Source: an uncultured Bacteroidota bacterium (lineage in GTDB: Bacteria; Bacteroidota; Rhodothermia; Rhodothermales; Salinibacteraceae). From it: DNA of 64,000 bases. The stretch spans positions 38,691 through 102,690 of the forward strand of contig CAJXLV010000008.1 of assembly GCA_913056185.1 (NCBI GenBank). Reading direction: 5' to 3'. Positions 20,072 through 29,916 of this stretch are shown here, piece by piece; position 1 is the first letter of the stretch; every line of letters begins with the position of its first letter. The notes under the pieces were generated by a model. The model had not been told where the DNA came from. It ran no database searches and saw only the letters and a list, made by a program, of their open reading frames with translations. The translations under genes were made by a program, and so were the position numbers.

Positions 20072-21208
20072 ATGGCCACGCTGCTTTTTCACGACCGGTA
20101 TCTCGACTACAATTTCGGGCCGGAGCACCCGTTCAGCCCCGTCCGCCAACGGATGACCATGGACCTGCTGGAGGCGCTGGGGCACTCTGTAGAGGCGGTG
20201 GCGCCCCCGGTGGCCCGTCGCGACGATGTGCGGCGGGTCCACAGCGAGTCGTTCGTGGAGACGGTGGAAGCGGCCTCTGCGGGCACGGCCCCGCCGCAGG
20301 CGCGAGAGTACGGCCTCGACACCGGCGATGTCCCGGTCTTTGACCGGATGGATGCCGCAGCGCGTGGGCTGGTGGGGGGCACGCTGCACGGCGCCGAACT
20401 GATTGCGGACGACCGGGCCCGTCGCGTGCTCCAGCTTGGCGGCGGGCTGCACCATGCCCGCGAGGATCGGGCCTCGGGCTTCTGCGTCTACAACGACCTG
20501 TCCGTCGCCATCGATGCGCTGCGGGCGCACGACCTCCGTGTGGCGTACGTGGACGTGGACGTGCACCATGGGGACGGCGTCCAGTTTCTGCACTACAACG
20601 ACCCGGCCGTCCTCACGCTCAGCCTCCACGAAACCGGGCGCGCGCTCTTTCCGGGCACCGGCGGGGTGCAGGAGGTGGGGCGGGGGCTCGGGAAGGGCTT
20701 TTCCCTGAATGTGCCTCTCGCCCCGTTCACCGAGTCGGGCAGCTACCTCGATGCCTTCGAGCGTGTGGTGCCCTACGCCCTGTCGCATTTTCAGCCGGAC
20801 GTGGTGGTGGCGCAGTGCGGGGCCGATGCCCACTTCAACGACCCGCTGGCCGATCTGCTCCTCACCACGCACGCCTACGAACAGATCTTTCGCCGCCTTC
20901 TCGCCCTGGCCGACGACCACGCGGACGGCCGCCTGCTCTGCACGCTGGGGGGCGGCTACCGCCTCGATGGGGTGTCGCGCATTTGGGCCCTGCTGGCGCT
21001 GCTGATGCAGGGGCACGACCTGCCGGAGGCCCTTCCCAAGGACTACCGCGCCCGCTGGGACGCGCGCCTGGACGATCCTCTCACGCCCACTCTGCACGAC
21101 CGCACACGCACCTTCGAAGTGGAGCGGCGCGCGTCGATCGAGGAGCAAAACCGCCGGGCGAGCGAGCAGGCGATGGAACAGGTGGCGGCGCACTGGCACC
21201 ACGCGTAG
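20072..21208 (+). CDS. histone deacetylase/AcuC-AphA family protein
   Basis: A zinc amidohydrolase of the class II HDAC-like family; bacterial members deacetylate acetyl-CoA synthetase lysines, polyamines or unknown substrates. 378 residues; start ATG at 20072 (MATLLFHDRYLDYNFGPEHP). Signature blocks: GGGLHHAREDRASGFCVYND, the zinc site VDVDVHHGDGVQFLHY (Asp and His), SLHETGRALFPGTG, the second zinc Asp in AQCGADAHFNDPLADL, and LGGGYRLDGVSRIWALL with the transition-state Tyr. All catalytic residues appear present. The gene stands alone; no acs gene is nearby, so the substrate cannot be named. Confidence 0.93.
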   Translation: MATLLFHDRYLDYNFGPEHPFSPVRQRMTMDLLEALGHSVEAVAPPVARRDDVRRVHSESFVETVEAASAGTAPPQAREYGLDTGDVPVFDRMDAAARGLVGGTLHGAELIADDRARRVLQLGGGLHHAREDRASGFCVYNDLSVAIDALRAHDLRVAYVDVDVHHGDGVQFLHYNDPAVLTLSLHETGRALFPGTGGVQEVGRGLGKGFSLNVPLAPFTESGSYLDAFERVVPYALSHFQPDVVVAQCGADAHFNDPLADLLLTTHAYEQIFRRLLALADDHADGRLLCTLGGGYRLDGVSRIWALLALLMQGHDLPEALPKDYRARWDARLDDPLTPTLHDRTRTFEVERRASIEEQNRRASEQAMEQVAAHWHHA

Positions 21209-21212
21209 CGCC

Positions 21213-21234
21213 ACGCATCGCCGAGATGCGTTTC
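21213..21234. terminator. candidate bidirectional terminator hairpin
   Basis: Perfect 7 bp stem acgcatc (21213-21219) / gatgcgt (21225-21231), five-base loop, then ttc. It lies between the stops of two convergent genes (21208 and 21250). The T-run is short, so this is only a candidate. Confidence 0.4.
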
Positions 21235-21249
21235 ATGCTTCGTACTGGT

Positions 21250-22878
21250 TCATACCTCGTACTGGTCGGGCAGGTCGTTCTCGTAAAGCACCACGTCGCC
21301 GGTGTGGAGGTGCTGCTTCAAAAACGCCTGGGCGTCGGAAAGCCCCTCGAACACGTGCACGCGCTCCTCGGGAAACTGCGCCGCGGAGAGGCCTTCCTGA
21401 ATGGGCCGGGTCTGGTCGCCGCCCACCAGCGCGACGAGATCGAGGTTGTGCTCCGCGAGGGTGCGCCCGAACGCCTCGTTCTCGGCCCACTGCCGGTCGC
21501 CGAGCTCCACCATGCCGGGCGTGACGATGACGCGCCGCCCGCCCTCCATCTCGCTCAGGATCTCGACTGCGTTGCGGGCGCCGACGGGGTTGGAGTTAAA
21601 GGCATCGTCGATGATCGTTAGGCCGTTCTGTCGGCGGAGCTGGAGGCGGTGCTCCACCGGCTCGAGGCGGCGGGCCGCGTGGGCCATCGAGCGGAGGCGC
21701 AGGCCCATGGAGCGCCCCACAGCGGCGGCGAGAAGCACATTGAGCACGTTGTGGCGGCCCAGGAGCGCCGTCTCAAACGTCGCAGTGGTGCCCGTGTCGT
21801 CGGTCACGTCGAACGTGGTGCCGTGGGCGTCGTAGCGAATGTGGTCGGCGGTGAGGTCGGCCGCGGGGTGGCCCTCGGTGGAGACCCGCCACACCGGGCC
21901 GGAGGCGCGTTCGGCCATGGCGGCCACCCGCTCGTCGTCCACGTTCAGGATGGCGGGGCCTTCGGCGGCGGTGCGCTCCACAAGCGTGCCCTTCTCCGCC
22001 GCAATGCGGTCCTGCGTGCCCATCGTTTCCAGGTGGGCCACCCCAACGGTGGTCACGACGGAGGCATCCGGCGCGGCGATGTCGCACAGCTCGTCCATAT
22101 CGCCGGGGTAGCGAATGCCGTACTCCAGCACCATGACCTGGTGCTCGGGCCGCAGGTGCTCGTTGACGGCCAGGCACAGCCCCATGGGGGTGTTGTAGGA
22201 GCTCGGCGTGGCGTACACGTTGTAGCGCTGCCGCAGGAGCTCGGCCGTAATAAATTTGGTGCTGGTCTTGCCGTAGGACCCGGTAATGCCCACGACCGTG
22301 AGGCCCGGGCGATTGCGCAGCCGACGGCGGGCCTGTTGCTTAAAGCCCTGTTGAAGGGCGGATTCGACGGGCTGCATGATTCCCGCGCCGAGCGCCACCC
22401 AGAGCGGCGCGCCGAGGTCGGCCACGAGGAACCCGCCCAGGTACCAGAGCACGCCCGTGGGCGTCCCCAGCGTCCATCCGTACAGCCCGCCCGCCGCCAC
22501 GGGGAGGAGCGTCCAGAGGCCCACCGGAACGGCGAGGCGGGTCATCCGCTCGGTAAACGCCAGCGGCTTCTTTTCCTGATCGCTGCGGTAGCGGCGCGAG
22601 GAGACGAACGCGAGGGCCCACGCCGGCGTCACGACGAGGGCCACTGTGGACGGCGCCCCCATCGACGTCCCCAGGGCGCCGCCCAGGAGCAATGCCGCGC
22701 CCGCCCCATGGGAGGGGCGCACGAGGAGCGTCCAGTGACTGGCGAGCCAGCGGCCGTAGCGGTCAAACTTGTAGGTTTCCAGCTGAAAGAGGTGGAGGAA
22801 GAACCGGACGCGTCGCCCGGCCCGCCACCCCGCAAACCCGGTGGCAAGGAGCCCGAGAAGAACAAGAGCTGTGGTCAT
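21250..22878 (-). CDS. membrane-anchored MurF-like Mur ligase
   Basis: A Mur-ligase with an N-terminal membrane domain. Start ATG 22878 (MTTALVLLGLLATGFAGWRA); in-frame ATGs at 22908 and 22896 are alternatives. Residues 1-180 contain several hydrophobic segments (GAGAALLLGGALG, STVALVVTPAWALAFV, LAVPVGLWTLLPVAAGG, GVLWYLGGFLVADL). The ATPase domain starts with TVVGITGSYGKTSTKFITAE (P-loop), then TPMGLCLAVNEHL, ASVVTTVGVAHLETMG, EKGTLV and LLGRHNVLNVLLAAAVG; the C-terminal domain has IIDDAFNSNPVGARNAVEIL. Family knowledge: MurF adds D-Ala-D-Ala to the UDP-MurNAc-tripeptide. The usual N-terminal UDP-binding domain appears replaced by membrane helices, so the substrate may be lipid-linked or different. 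Confidence 0.85.
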   Translation of the reverse strand: MTTALVLLGLLATGFAGWRAGRRVRFFLHLFQLETYKFDRYGRWLASHWTLLVRPSHGAGAALLLGGALGTSMGAPSTVALVVTPAWALAFVSSRRYRSDQEKKPLAFTERMTRLAVPVGLWTLLPVAAGGLYGWTLGTPTGVLWYLGGFLVADLGAPLWVALGAGIMQPVESALQQGFKQQARRRLRNRPGLTVVGITGSYGKTSTKFITAELLRQRYNVYATPSSYNTPMGLCLAVNEHLRPEHQVMVLEYGIRYPGDMDELCDIAAPDASVVTTVGVAHLETMGTQDRIAAEKGTLVERTAAEGPAILNVDDERVAAMAERASGPVWRVSTEGHPAADLTADHIRYDAHGTTFDVTDDTGTTATFETALLGRHNVLNVLLAAAVGRSMGLRLRSMAHAARRLEPVEHRLQLRRQNGLTIIDDAFNSNPVGARNAVEILSEMEGGRRVIVTPGMVELGDRQWAENEAFGRTLAEHNLDLVALVGGDQTRPIQEGLSAAQFPEERVHVFEGLSDAQAFLKQHLHTGDVVLYENDLPDQYEV

Positions 22879-22995
22879 GTCGCCGCGCGAGTGCATGGTG
22901 AGAGGCACCGGCGCCCCGGGCAGGCCGCCGACAGCGTGCGTCTCGTAAACATTGGACGCGCCGCGTTGAGCTGCAAGGGCCGGCGAGGAGCGTGG

Positions 22996-23850
22996 CTACG
23001 AGTTTTTCAGGAAATGCTGCAGGCCCGCCTGCACCACGTCCGGCTGTCGGAGGTGGCCAAAGTGCCCGGCCCCCTCCAGCTCCACGAGGCCGCAGTCCGG
23101 AATCTCCGACGCCATCACGGTCATCTGTCGGCGCGACACCGCCTCATCCTCCGTCCCCCAGAACAGCAGCGTGGGCACGTCCACCCGGCGGAGCGCACCG
23201 TTCAGGTGGTGGTTGACGGTGTGGACGAACGTTTCGCGCATAACGCCCTGCTCGGCGTTGTAGTCGGCCGAGCCGAGCAGGCGCCACACCAGCGAGTGGC
23301 GGAGCCAGTCCTCGGCGGGGGCCCGCACCGAGGCGGGGAGCGCCTGCACCGGGGCCTTCAGGGCCGTGGCCAGGGCTGCGCGCAGGCGATGGGCCCAGGA
23401 GCGCTCCGGCGCGACGCCCGACGGACTGATGAGGGCAAGCCGCTCGATGGGTGCCGAGGCGGGATCGCCGGCCATGTAAAGCGCGATGCGGCCCCCATTG
23501 GAATGGCCCACGACGGTGACGGCCGATGGGATCGAGTCGCGAATGTACGCGTTGAGCACGTCCGCGTGCTCCGGAACGCCCCACGGCTCCGGTGGATCTG
23601 GGGACGCCCCGTGCCCCGGCAAATCCACGAGGTGTGCTTGAAAGGGAGGCGCGAGACTCTCGGCCAGGGGGCGCATATCCTGGCGGCTGCGGCCCCAGCC
23701 GTGAAGCAGAAGGAGGGCGGGGCCCTCGGAAGGCCCCAAGACCTCGACGTTCAATCTGTAATCCTGCACAAAGAAACCGAACGTCAGGTGAAGAGGGGAA
23801 CGCGAGGGCAATTCAAGAAACCCTGTATGGGGGAAGGCGTTCCGGTGCAC
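22996..23850 (-). CDS. alpha/beta hydrolase
   Basis: A 284-residue alpha/beta-hydrolase-fold enzyme of unknown substrate. The longest start is ATG at 23850; GTG at 23769 (VQDYRLNVEVLG) would match the usual family N-terminus better and is equally likely. The oxyanion region LLLLHGWGRSRQDM, VDLPGHGASPDPP, the nucleophile elbow VVGHSNGGRIALYMAG (Ser), the acid in LLFWGTEDEAVSRRQM and the late His in EGAGHFGHLRQPD are all visible, so it should be active. It ends 117 bases before the MurF-like gene on the same strand. Confidence 0.85.
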   Translation of the reverse strand: MHRNAFPHTGFLELPSRSPLHLTFGFFVQDYRLNVEVLGPSEGPALLLLHGWGRSRQDMRPLAESLAPPFQAHLVDLPGHGASPDPPEPWGVPEHADVLNAYIRDSIPSAVTVVGHSNGGRIALYMAGDPASAPIERLALISPSGVAPERSWAHRLRAALATALKAPVQALPASVRAPAEDWLRHSLVWRLLGSADYNAEQGVMRETFVHTVNHHLNGALRRVDVPTLLFWGTEDEAVSRRQMTVMASEIPDCGLVELEGAGHFGHLRQPDVVQAGLQHFLKNS

Positions 23851-24571
23851 AAGTCGTACCCTGTCTTCTGGCTTCGTGCCAGATCCGGTCTCGCACGCGG
23901 AGGCATTGCGCCGAATGCGTTTCCGGAATTGTCCTCACCGGCGTGAGGGCACAAGACTCCTTGCGTTGCCTTACAGGCGCATGTTGGCACTCTGGCATCT
24001 GGGGCCCTCGGTGCATTGCAGAGCTCGTGTCCTTGCAAAGCGTCCCCGCCCTTGCACGGGCATCATAGAGCTCCGTGTCTTGCATTCTGCAGATGCATAG
24101 TACCAGACAAGACATGTGTGCCGCCCCGAGTCTGTTCGGCCGATTGCTACGTCCCATTATTCACCCCCGGTCTTGCTGCCGCCCCGTCCGGAGCGGCGTC
24201 CTTGCGTGCTGGCATGGACGGCACGTACGGGAGCATCCCCCAGAAATTTCACCCAGTCCTGCGCGCCCAGACTCACCAGATGGCTCGCGCGTGATCTCCG
24301 GGGAGCCCCGGTGTTTGGGCTCTCGGCGACAGCGCACTCCTGTTGCCCATCCGCACGTTCGCGGCTGCGCGCAGTAGCAGGGAGCAACGCGTGCCCGGAT
24401 CCAAAGGAACTCAGTCCATCCGAGTGGGGGCCCGGGCACGGAGCGGTCTCTGCCGTCCCCGTTCGATCGTTTGCATCGCGCACACGACCTCGCGCACACG
24501 ACTCCACTATTGCATCTCGGCACGCCTCCACACGGGCGCTGTCGGCCTCATCATCCACTGTAAAACCGACT
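23851..24571. other. long divergent region and rho leader
   Basis: About 720 bases between the hydrolase gene (leftward) and rho (rightward). The rho frame is open back to 24116 but reads as Cys/Arg/Ser-rich sequence unlike Rho. Two loosely repeated 26-base words occur at about 24020-24046 and 24065-24090 (both around gagctc(c)gtgtc(c)ttgca), and a 14 bp tandem pair (tcgcgcacacgacc, 24476-24503) lies in the presumed leader. No known RNA family was recognised. Many Rho genes are autoregulated through their leader, which would fit a long untranslated region, but nothing here proves it. Confidence 0.45.
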
Positions 24572-25693
24572 ATGTCAGAAAACGACAACAAGAAGTTTCG
24601 ACGTCTCCTCGAACTCATTGGCGAGAAAAAGTACGGCTTCATGCGTGAGCTGCGGCCGGACCTGCCCAAGGACGAGGACGATCCGTTCATGCCTCCGCCC
24701 CTTATCGGCAAGTTCAACCTGCGCGATGGGGTGGTGGTTGAGGGCGACCTGAAGCCCGGCCGAAAAGGCGGCATGCAAGTCGGCTGGATCGACACGGTCA
24801 TGGGGCTTCCCCCCAAAGAGTGGGCTCAGCTGAAAGACTTTGACCACGGGGCCAGCATCTATCCGGACGAGAAGCTCGACCTCATCACGGGCACCGACGA
24901 CGAGTCGATGCGCGTGCTGGATCTCGTCGCTCCGCTCGGGAAGGGACAACGAGCGCTGATTGTCTCGCCTCCCCGGGCCGGCAAGACCGTTCTGCTGAAG
25001 GACATTGCCGACGGTGTTACGCAGAACCATCCCGAATGCGAACTCGTCGCGCTCCTGGTGGACGAGCGTCCGGAAGAGGTGACGGACTTTCGCCGCACCA
25101 CCGAGGCGCGGGTGTTTGCTTCCTCCAACGACCGGGGCGAGGACAACCACGTTCGCGTGTCGACGCTGGCGCTGGAGTACTCGAAGCGCCTCGTCGAAAC
25201 GGGGAAGGATGTGGTCATTCTCCTCGATTCGCTGACGCGTCTGGGCCGTACCTTCAACCTCTGGGTGGACGGCAGCGGGCGCACCCTCTCCGGCGGGCTC
25301 GATGCGGAAGCGCTCAAGGTGCCTCGCCAGATCTTTGGCTCCGCGCGCAACATTGAGGGCGGCGGCTCGCTCACCATCATCGCCACTGCGCTCGTCGACA
25401 CCGGCAGCCGGATGGACGAAGTGATCTTCGAAGAGTTTAAGGGCACGGGCAACGCTGAGGTTGTGCTCGACCGCGAGATGGCGGACAAGCGCATTTTCCC
25501 CGCGGTGAACCTGCGGGAGAGCGGTACGCGCAACGAAGAGCGACTGCTCGGCTCCGTGCGGCGCAAGAAGCACAACCAGCTCTTCCGCGCCCTCAACTCC
25601 CGGGCGCCCATCGAGGCGATGCAGGCCCTGCTGCGGCACCTGCGCAACAGCCCCTCCAACGCACACCTGCTGAATGAGCTGGTGCCGGAGTAG
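24572..25693 (+). CDS. rho: transcription termination factor Rho, short N-terminus
   Basis: A hexameric RNA helicase that ends transcription. Start ATG at 24572 gives 373 residues against about 419 in E. coli. The cold-shock-like RNA-binding fold is present but divergent (FRRLLELIGEKKYGFMREL, PLIGKFNLRDGVVVEGDLKP); the N-terminal helical bundle of about 45 residues is absent. The ATPase core is strongly conserved: LGKGQRALIVSPPRAGKTVL (P-loop), LVALLVDERPEEVTDF, VVILLDSLTRLGRTFN (Walker B), the Q/R-loop region GALDAEAL-type SGGLDAEALKVPRQIFGSAR, and DREMADKRIFPAVNLRESGT with the arginine-finger region. Single-gene unit with a long leader; radC follows after 84 bases. Confidence 0.96.
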   Translation: MSENDNKKFRRLLELIGEKKYGFMRELRPDLPKDEDDPFMPPPLIGKFNLRDGVVVEGDLKPGRKGGMQVGWIDTVMGLPPKEWAQLKDFDHGASIYPDEKLDLITGTDDESMRVLDLVAPLGKGQRALIVSPPRAGKTVLLKDIADGVTQNHPECELVALLVDERPEEVTDFRRTTEARVFASSNDRGEDNHVRVSTLALEYSKRLVETGKDVVILLDSLTRLGRTFNLWVDGSGRTLSGGLDAEALKVPRQIFGSARNIEGGGSLTIIATALVDTGSRMDEVIFEEFKGTGNAEVVLDREMADKRIFPAVNLRESGTRNEERLLGSVRRKKHNQLFRALNSRAPIEAMQALLRHLRNSPSNAHLLNELVPE

Positions 25694-25777
25694 GCGCAAG
25701 GCGGGGGGAGGCGTTATGGATTGGGGGGGGAATGTGTCTACCTTGTGTAGGCTATTCCCCAAATACAAAATAAATAC

Positions 25778-26548
25778 ATGCCCCCTTCCAGTGCAGCCCC
25801 TCACAATGACGATTCCGGTGCTGACGAGGCGGACGAGCCCGATCTTCTCTACCACGCTCCCATCCATGAGTGGGACGAATCGGACCAGCCCCGGGAGAAG
25901 TTGTTGAAACACGGCCCTTCTGCATTGTCCGACGCAGAAGTGCTGGCGCTTCTCCTGGGGTCCGGGACGCACACCAGCGACGGCACCCTCTCGGCCGTCG
26001 AGCTGGGGCGTGCCCTGCTCCAAACGTACGGGTCCTTGCACGACGTCTCGCAGCGCAAGCCCAAAGAGCTGACCCGCACCCGGGGCGTGGGGCCGGCCAA
26101 GGCCACCAAGGTGGCCGCCGCCTTCGAGGCCGGGCGTCGCGTCGAGTCGCAACGACAACAACAAGACCGCGTGCAGGTCACCTGCCCGGCGGATGTGGCG
26201 AATGTCTATGGCCCTCTCCTGCGCGACCTCGACAAGGAGGTCTTCAAAGTCGTTCACCTCAATACCGCCAACATCATTATGGGCGATTACACGGTGAGCG
26301 AAGGGGGGCTCTCTTCCAGCATCGTTGAGCCCCGCGGCGTCTTTGAACAGGCCATCCTCGACGACGCAGCTGCGGTCATCTGTCTCCACAACCACCCCTC
26401 CGGCAACCCCGAGCCCAGCCGCGAGGACATCCGCGTCACGCGACAACTCGTCGACGCCGGAAACACGATGGGAATTCCGGTCCACGACCACCTCATCATT
26501 GCCGGCACCCAGCACACGTCGCTGGCGGAGCGCGGGATTATTGACTGA
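25778..26548 (+). CDS. radC: RadC family JAMM-domain protein
   Basis: A 256-residue RadC. The acidic N-terminus is followed by a helix-hairpin-helix region (EKLLKHGPSALSDAEVLALL, RTRGVGPAKATKVAAAFEAG) and the JAB1/MPN metalloprotease-like domain: VFKVVHLNTANIIMGDYTVS, SIVEPRGVFEQAILDDAAAV and the metal motif H-x-H-P-S-G-x-x-x-P-S-x-x-D (ICLHNHPSGNPEPSREDIRV), then PVHDHLIIAG. Family knowledge: the biochemical function is unsettled despite the name, and an old DNA-repair link is not supported in E. coli. It ends two bases before an AT-rich inverted repeat. Confidence 0.95.
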   Translation: MPPSSAAPHNDDSGADEADEPDLLYHAPIHEWDESDQPREKLLKHGPSALSDAEVLALLLGSGTHTSDGTLSAVELGRALLQTYGSLHDVSQRKPKELTRTRGVGPAKATKVAAAFEAGRRVESQRQQQDRVQVTCPADVANVYGPLLRDLDKEVFKVVHLNTANIIMGDYTVSEGGLSSSIVEPRGVFEQAILDDAAAVICLHNHPSGNPEPSREDIRVTRQLVDAGNTMGIPVHDHLIIAGTQHTSLAERGIID

Positions 26549-26549
26549 G

Positions 26550-26630
26550 GGTCATTTTTCATTTCGTCATTTCATCATTGTGTCATTTAAAAAATGATCA
26601 AATGGGAAAATGGGAAATGAACAAATGACC
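26550..26630. repeat. AT-rich imperfect inverted repeat flanking the four-helix-bundle gene
   Basis: The left arm (26550-26588, starting ggtcatttttcatttcg) and right arm (26592-26630, ending gaaatgaacaaatgacc) are imperfect reverse complements around a short A-rich centre. The arms use repeated (t)catt / aatg(a) words and are far more AT-rich than the surroundings. The right arm covers the start codon of the next gene. Confidence 0.7.
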
Positions 26631-26990
26631 TCGGAAGAACTGGAAGATCGCCTGATCGACTTTGCGGTGCGGATCGGAAGGGTGGCAGATGCACTACCGG
26701 ACACACGGCTGGGCCAGCACATTGCAGGTCAACTCGTGCGCAGCGGGACGTCGCCGGCGCCAAACTACTCGGAAGGCTGTGCCGCGGAGAGCCGTCGCGA
26801 TTTTGCCCATAAGCTGAGCATCAGTCTGAAAGAGCTGCGCGAGACCAAGACGTGGCTTCGGCTCATCCGGAAAGCCGACCTGCTCCCCGCCCAGCGCCTC
26901 CACGCCATCACCGACGAAACCGACCAGCTGTGCGCCATTCTCTCCGCGTCTATCCACACAGCGAACTCCCGCGATCGCCGCCGCTCTTGA
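26610..26990 (+). CDS. four-helix-bundle protein (23S rRNA intervening-sequence protein family)
   Basis: A 126-residue helical protein of the S23/four-helix-bundle family, first seen as ORFs in rRNA intervening sequences but also common as free-standing genes in Bacteroidota. Start is ATG at 26610 (MGNEQMTSEELEDRLIDFAV) or, five codons later, MTSEE at 26625. Family blocks: RIGRVADALPDTRLGQHIAG, QLVRSGTSPAPNYSEGCAAE and HKLSISLKELRETKTWLRLI. The function is not known. Its start lies inside an AT-rich inverted repeat, and after its stop there is another aatgatcaatgaacaatg-type stretch, so the gene sits in a small compositionally foreign cassette between radC and glyQS. Confidence 0.85.
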   Translation: MGNEQMTSEELEDRLIDFAVRIGRVADALPDTRLGQHIAGQLVRSGTSPAPNYSEGCAAESRRDFAHKLSISLKELRETKTWLRLIRKADLLPAQRLHAITDETDQLCAILSASIHTANSRDRRRS

Positions 26991-27125
26991 GGGGCTCGCA
27001 GGCTGCAGCACGGTCCTCACCAATGATCAATGAACAATGGGGCGTTCCCATTGCATCCAGCATCCGCGCTTGATACACTCTATCATTGCGCCCACAATCT
27101 TTCCTCACCACGGCCCTCAGCGTCC

Positions 27126-28565
<1,440 letters not shown>

Positions 28566-28621
28566 AGGATCGAAGGCCGAGCGTCCTCTGAGGGCTGCTG
28601 TAAGCGAGGACGTCCAACGCG

Positions 28622-29821
28622 TTACCGGACGATTGCGTTTTCTTTCGCCAGTGCGGCGATCCGCTCGGGGGACCAGCCGAGCCGCTCTCGGAGGACCGTC
28701 GTGGTATGCTCGGCGTAGTGCGGGGGTGGGGCGAGGGAGGGAGAGGCACCGTTCGGATGCGGAAAGGCAGCTTGTCGGAGGCTCGACGGATCGTTTTCTG
28801 CGTCGAGAACCATGGCCTGGGCCGCGGGCTGGTCGAAGACCGCGGGCACATCGCGGACGAGGCCGGCGGGCACGTTCGCCTCGTGCAGGGCCGTAAGGAG
28901 AGCATCGCTCTGGAACTGCCCGACGCACGCCTCCAGTGCGCGGGTGAGCGCGTCGCGGTGCGCAACCCGGTCGGCATTCGTCGCGAACCGTGGGGCCTCG
29001 GCCAGATCTGGGCGTTCAAGAATCTCGCACAGCGCCGCATACTGGCGGTCGGTGCCCACGGCGAGGACAATCGACTCGTCGTCGGCAGTGGTGTAGGGCG
29101 TGCCGTACGGCGCAATGTTGGGGTGGGCCGATCCCATTCGTTGTGGGCTGTGTCCGGCCACGAGCCAGTTGGTGGCCTGGTTGACGAGCCCGCTCACGGC
29201 GGCCTGGAAGAGGGAGACCGGCACGTACGATCCGTCGCCGCCGCGTTCGCGGTTCAAGAGTGCCACCAGCAGCCCCTCTTTGAGCTGGTGCGCGGCCAGC
29301 ACGTCCATCAGTGCCACCGGCAGCTTCGTGGGCGGGCCGTCGGCGGCGCCGTTCATGTGCATAAAGCCGCTCTCGGCCTGGATGACGGCGTCGTACCCCG
29401 CCCGCGCCCGGTCCGGCCCGTAGCCGGTCACGTGGCCATAAATCAACCCCGGATTCACGGCCGATAGCGTCTCGTAGTCGGCCCCCAGCGCCTCGGCACT
29501 GCCGGGGCGGTAGCTGGCCAGCACCACGTCGGCCTCTGCGGCCAGCGCGTGGAGCACGTCCTGCCCCGCCTCGGTCGACAGGTCGAGCGCGATGGAGTGT
29601 TTGCCCGAATTGCAGCAGCAGAAGTACGCGGATCGGTCGTCGCTCTCCTCGGCATCAGCCCCGTGGGGCGCGCGCCACCGGCGCGTCACGTCGCCCTTCG
29701 TCCGCGGGTTTTCGACCTTGATCACCGTCGCGCCCAGCTCGGCAAAAAATTGCCCCACGCTGGGGCCGGCGAGGACAGAAGCCAGTTCCAGAACCAACAG
29801 GTCGGCAAGTGGGGGGCGCAT
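28622..29821 (-). CDS. CaiB/BaiF family (class III) CoA-transferase
   Basis: Moves CoA between acyl groups. Start ATG at 29821 (MRPPLADLLVLELASVLAGP), 399 residues; 33 more in-frame codons upstream are Cys-rich and unlike the family. Signature blocks: GPSVGQFFAELGATVIKVEN, SGKHSIALDLSTEAGQDVL, LIYGHVTGYGPDRARAGYDA and the catalytic Asp in LPVALMDVLAAHQLKEGLL, then HPNIAPYGTPYTTADDESIV. The substrate cannot be read from the sequence; the family includes formyl-, succinyl- and carnitine-CoA transferases and alpha-methylacyl-CoA racemase. It follows the gld-like operon on the same strand but has no evident functional link to it. Confidence 0.9.
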   Translation of the reverse strand: MRPPLADLLVLELASVLAGPSVGQFFAELGATVIKVENPRTKGDVTRRWRAPHGADAEESDDRSAYFCCCNSGKHSIALDLSTEAGQDVLHALAAEADVVLASYRPGSAEALGADYETLSAVNPGLIYGHVTGYGPDRARAGYDAVIQAESGFMHMNGAADGPPTKLPVALMDVLAAHQLKEGLLVALLNRERGGDGSYVPVSLFQAAVSGLVNQATNWLVAGHSPQRMGSAHPNIAPYGTPYTTADDESIVLAVGTDRQYAALCEILERPDLAEAPRFATNADRVAHRDALTRALEACVGQFQSDALLTALHEANVPAGLVRDVPAVFDQPAAQAMVLDAENDPSSLRQAAFPHPNGASPSLAPPPHYAEHTTTVLRERLGWSPERIAALAKENAIVR

Positions 29822-29916
29822 CGGGGGAGCGGGAGATGTGCAGAGCATCGGAGACACGAGACACATTCCCAGGGCCCAGCATGAGTTCCGGGGCGCACAG
29901 TGCGCACAGATCTGCG

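Noticed and set aside
24116..24571. 152-codon upstream extension of rho
   Set aside because: Cys/Arg/Ser-rich sequence unlike any Rho N-terminus and unlike the acidic proteins of this genome.
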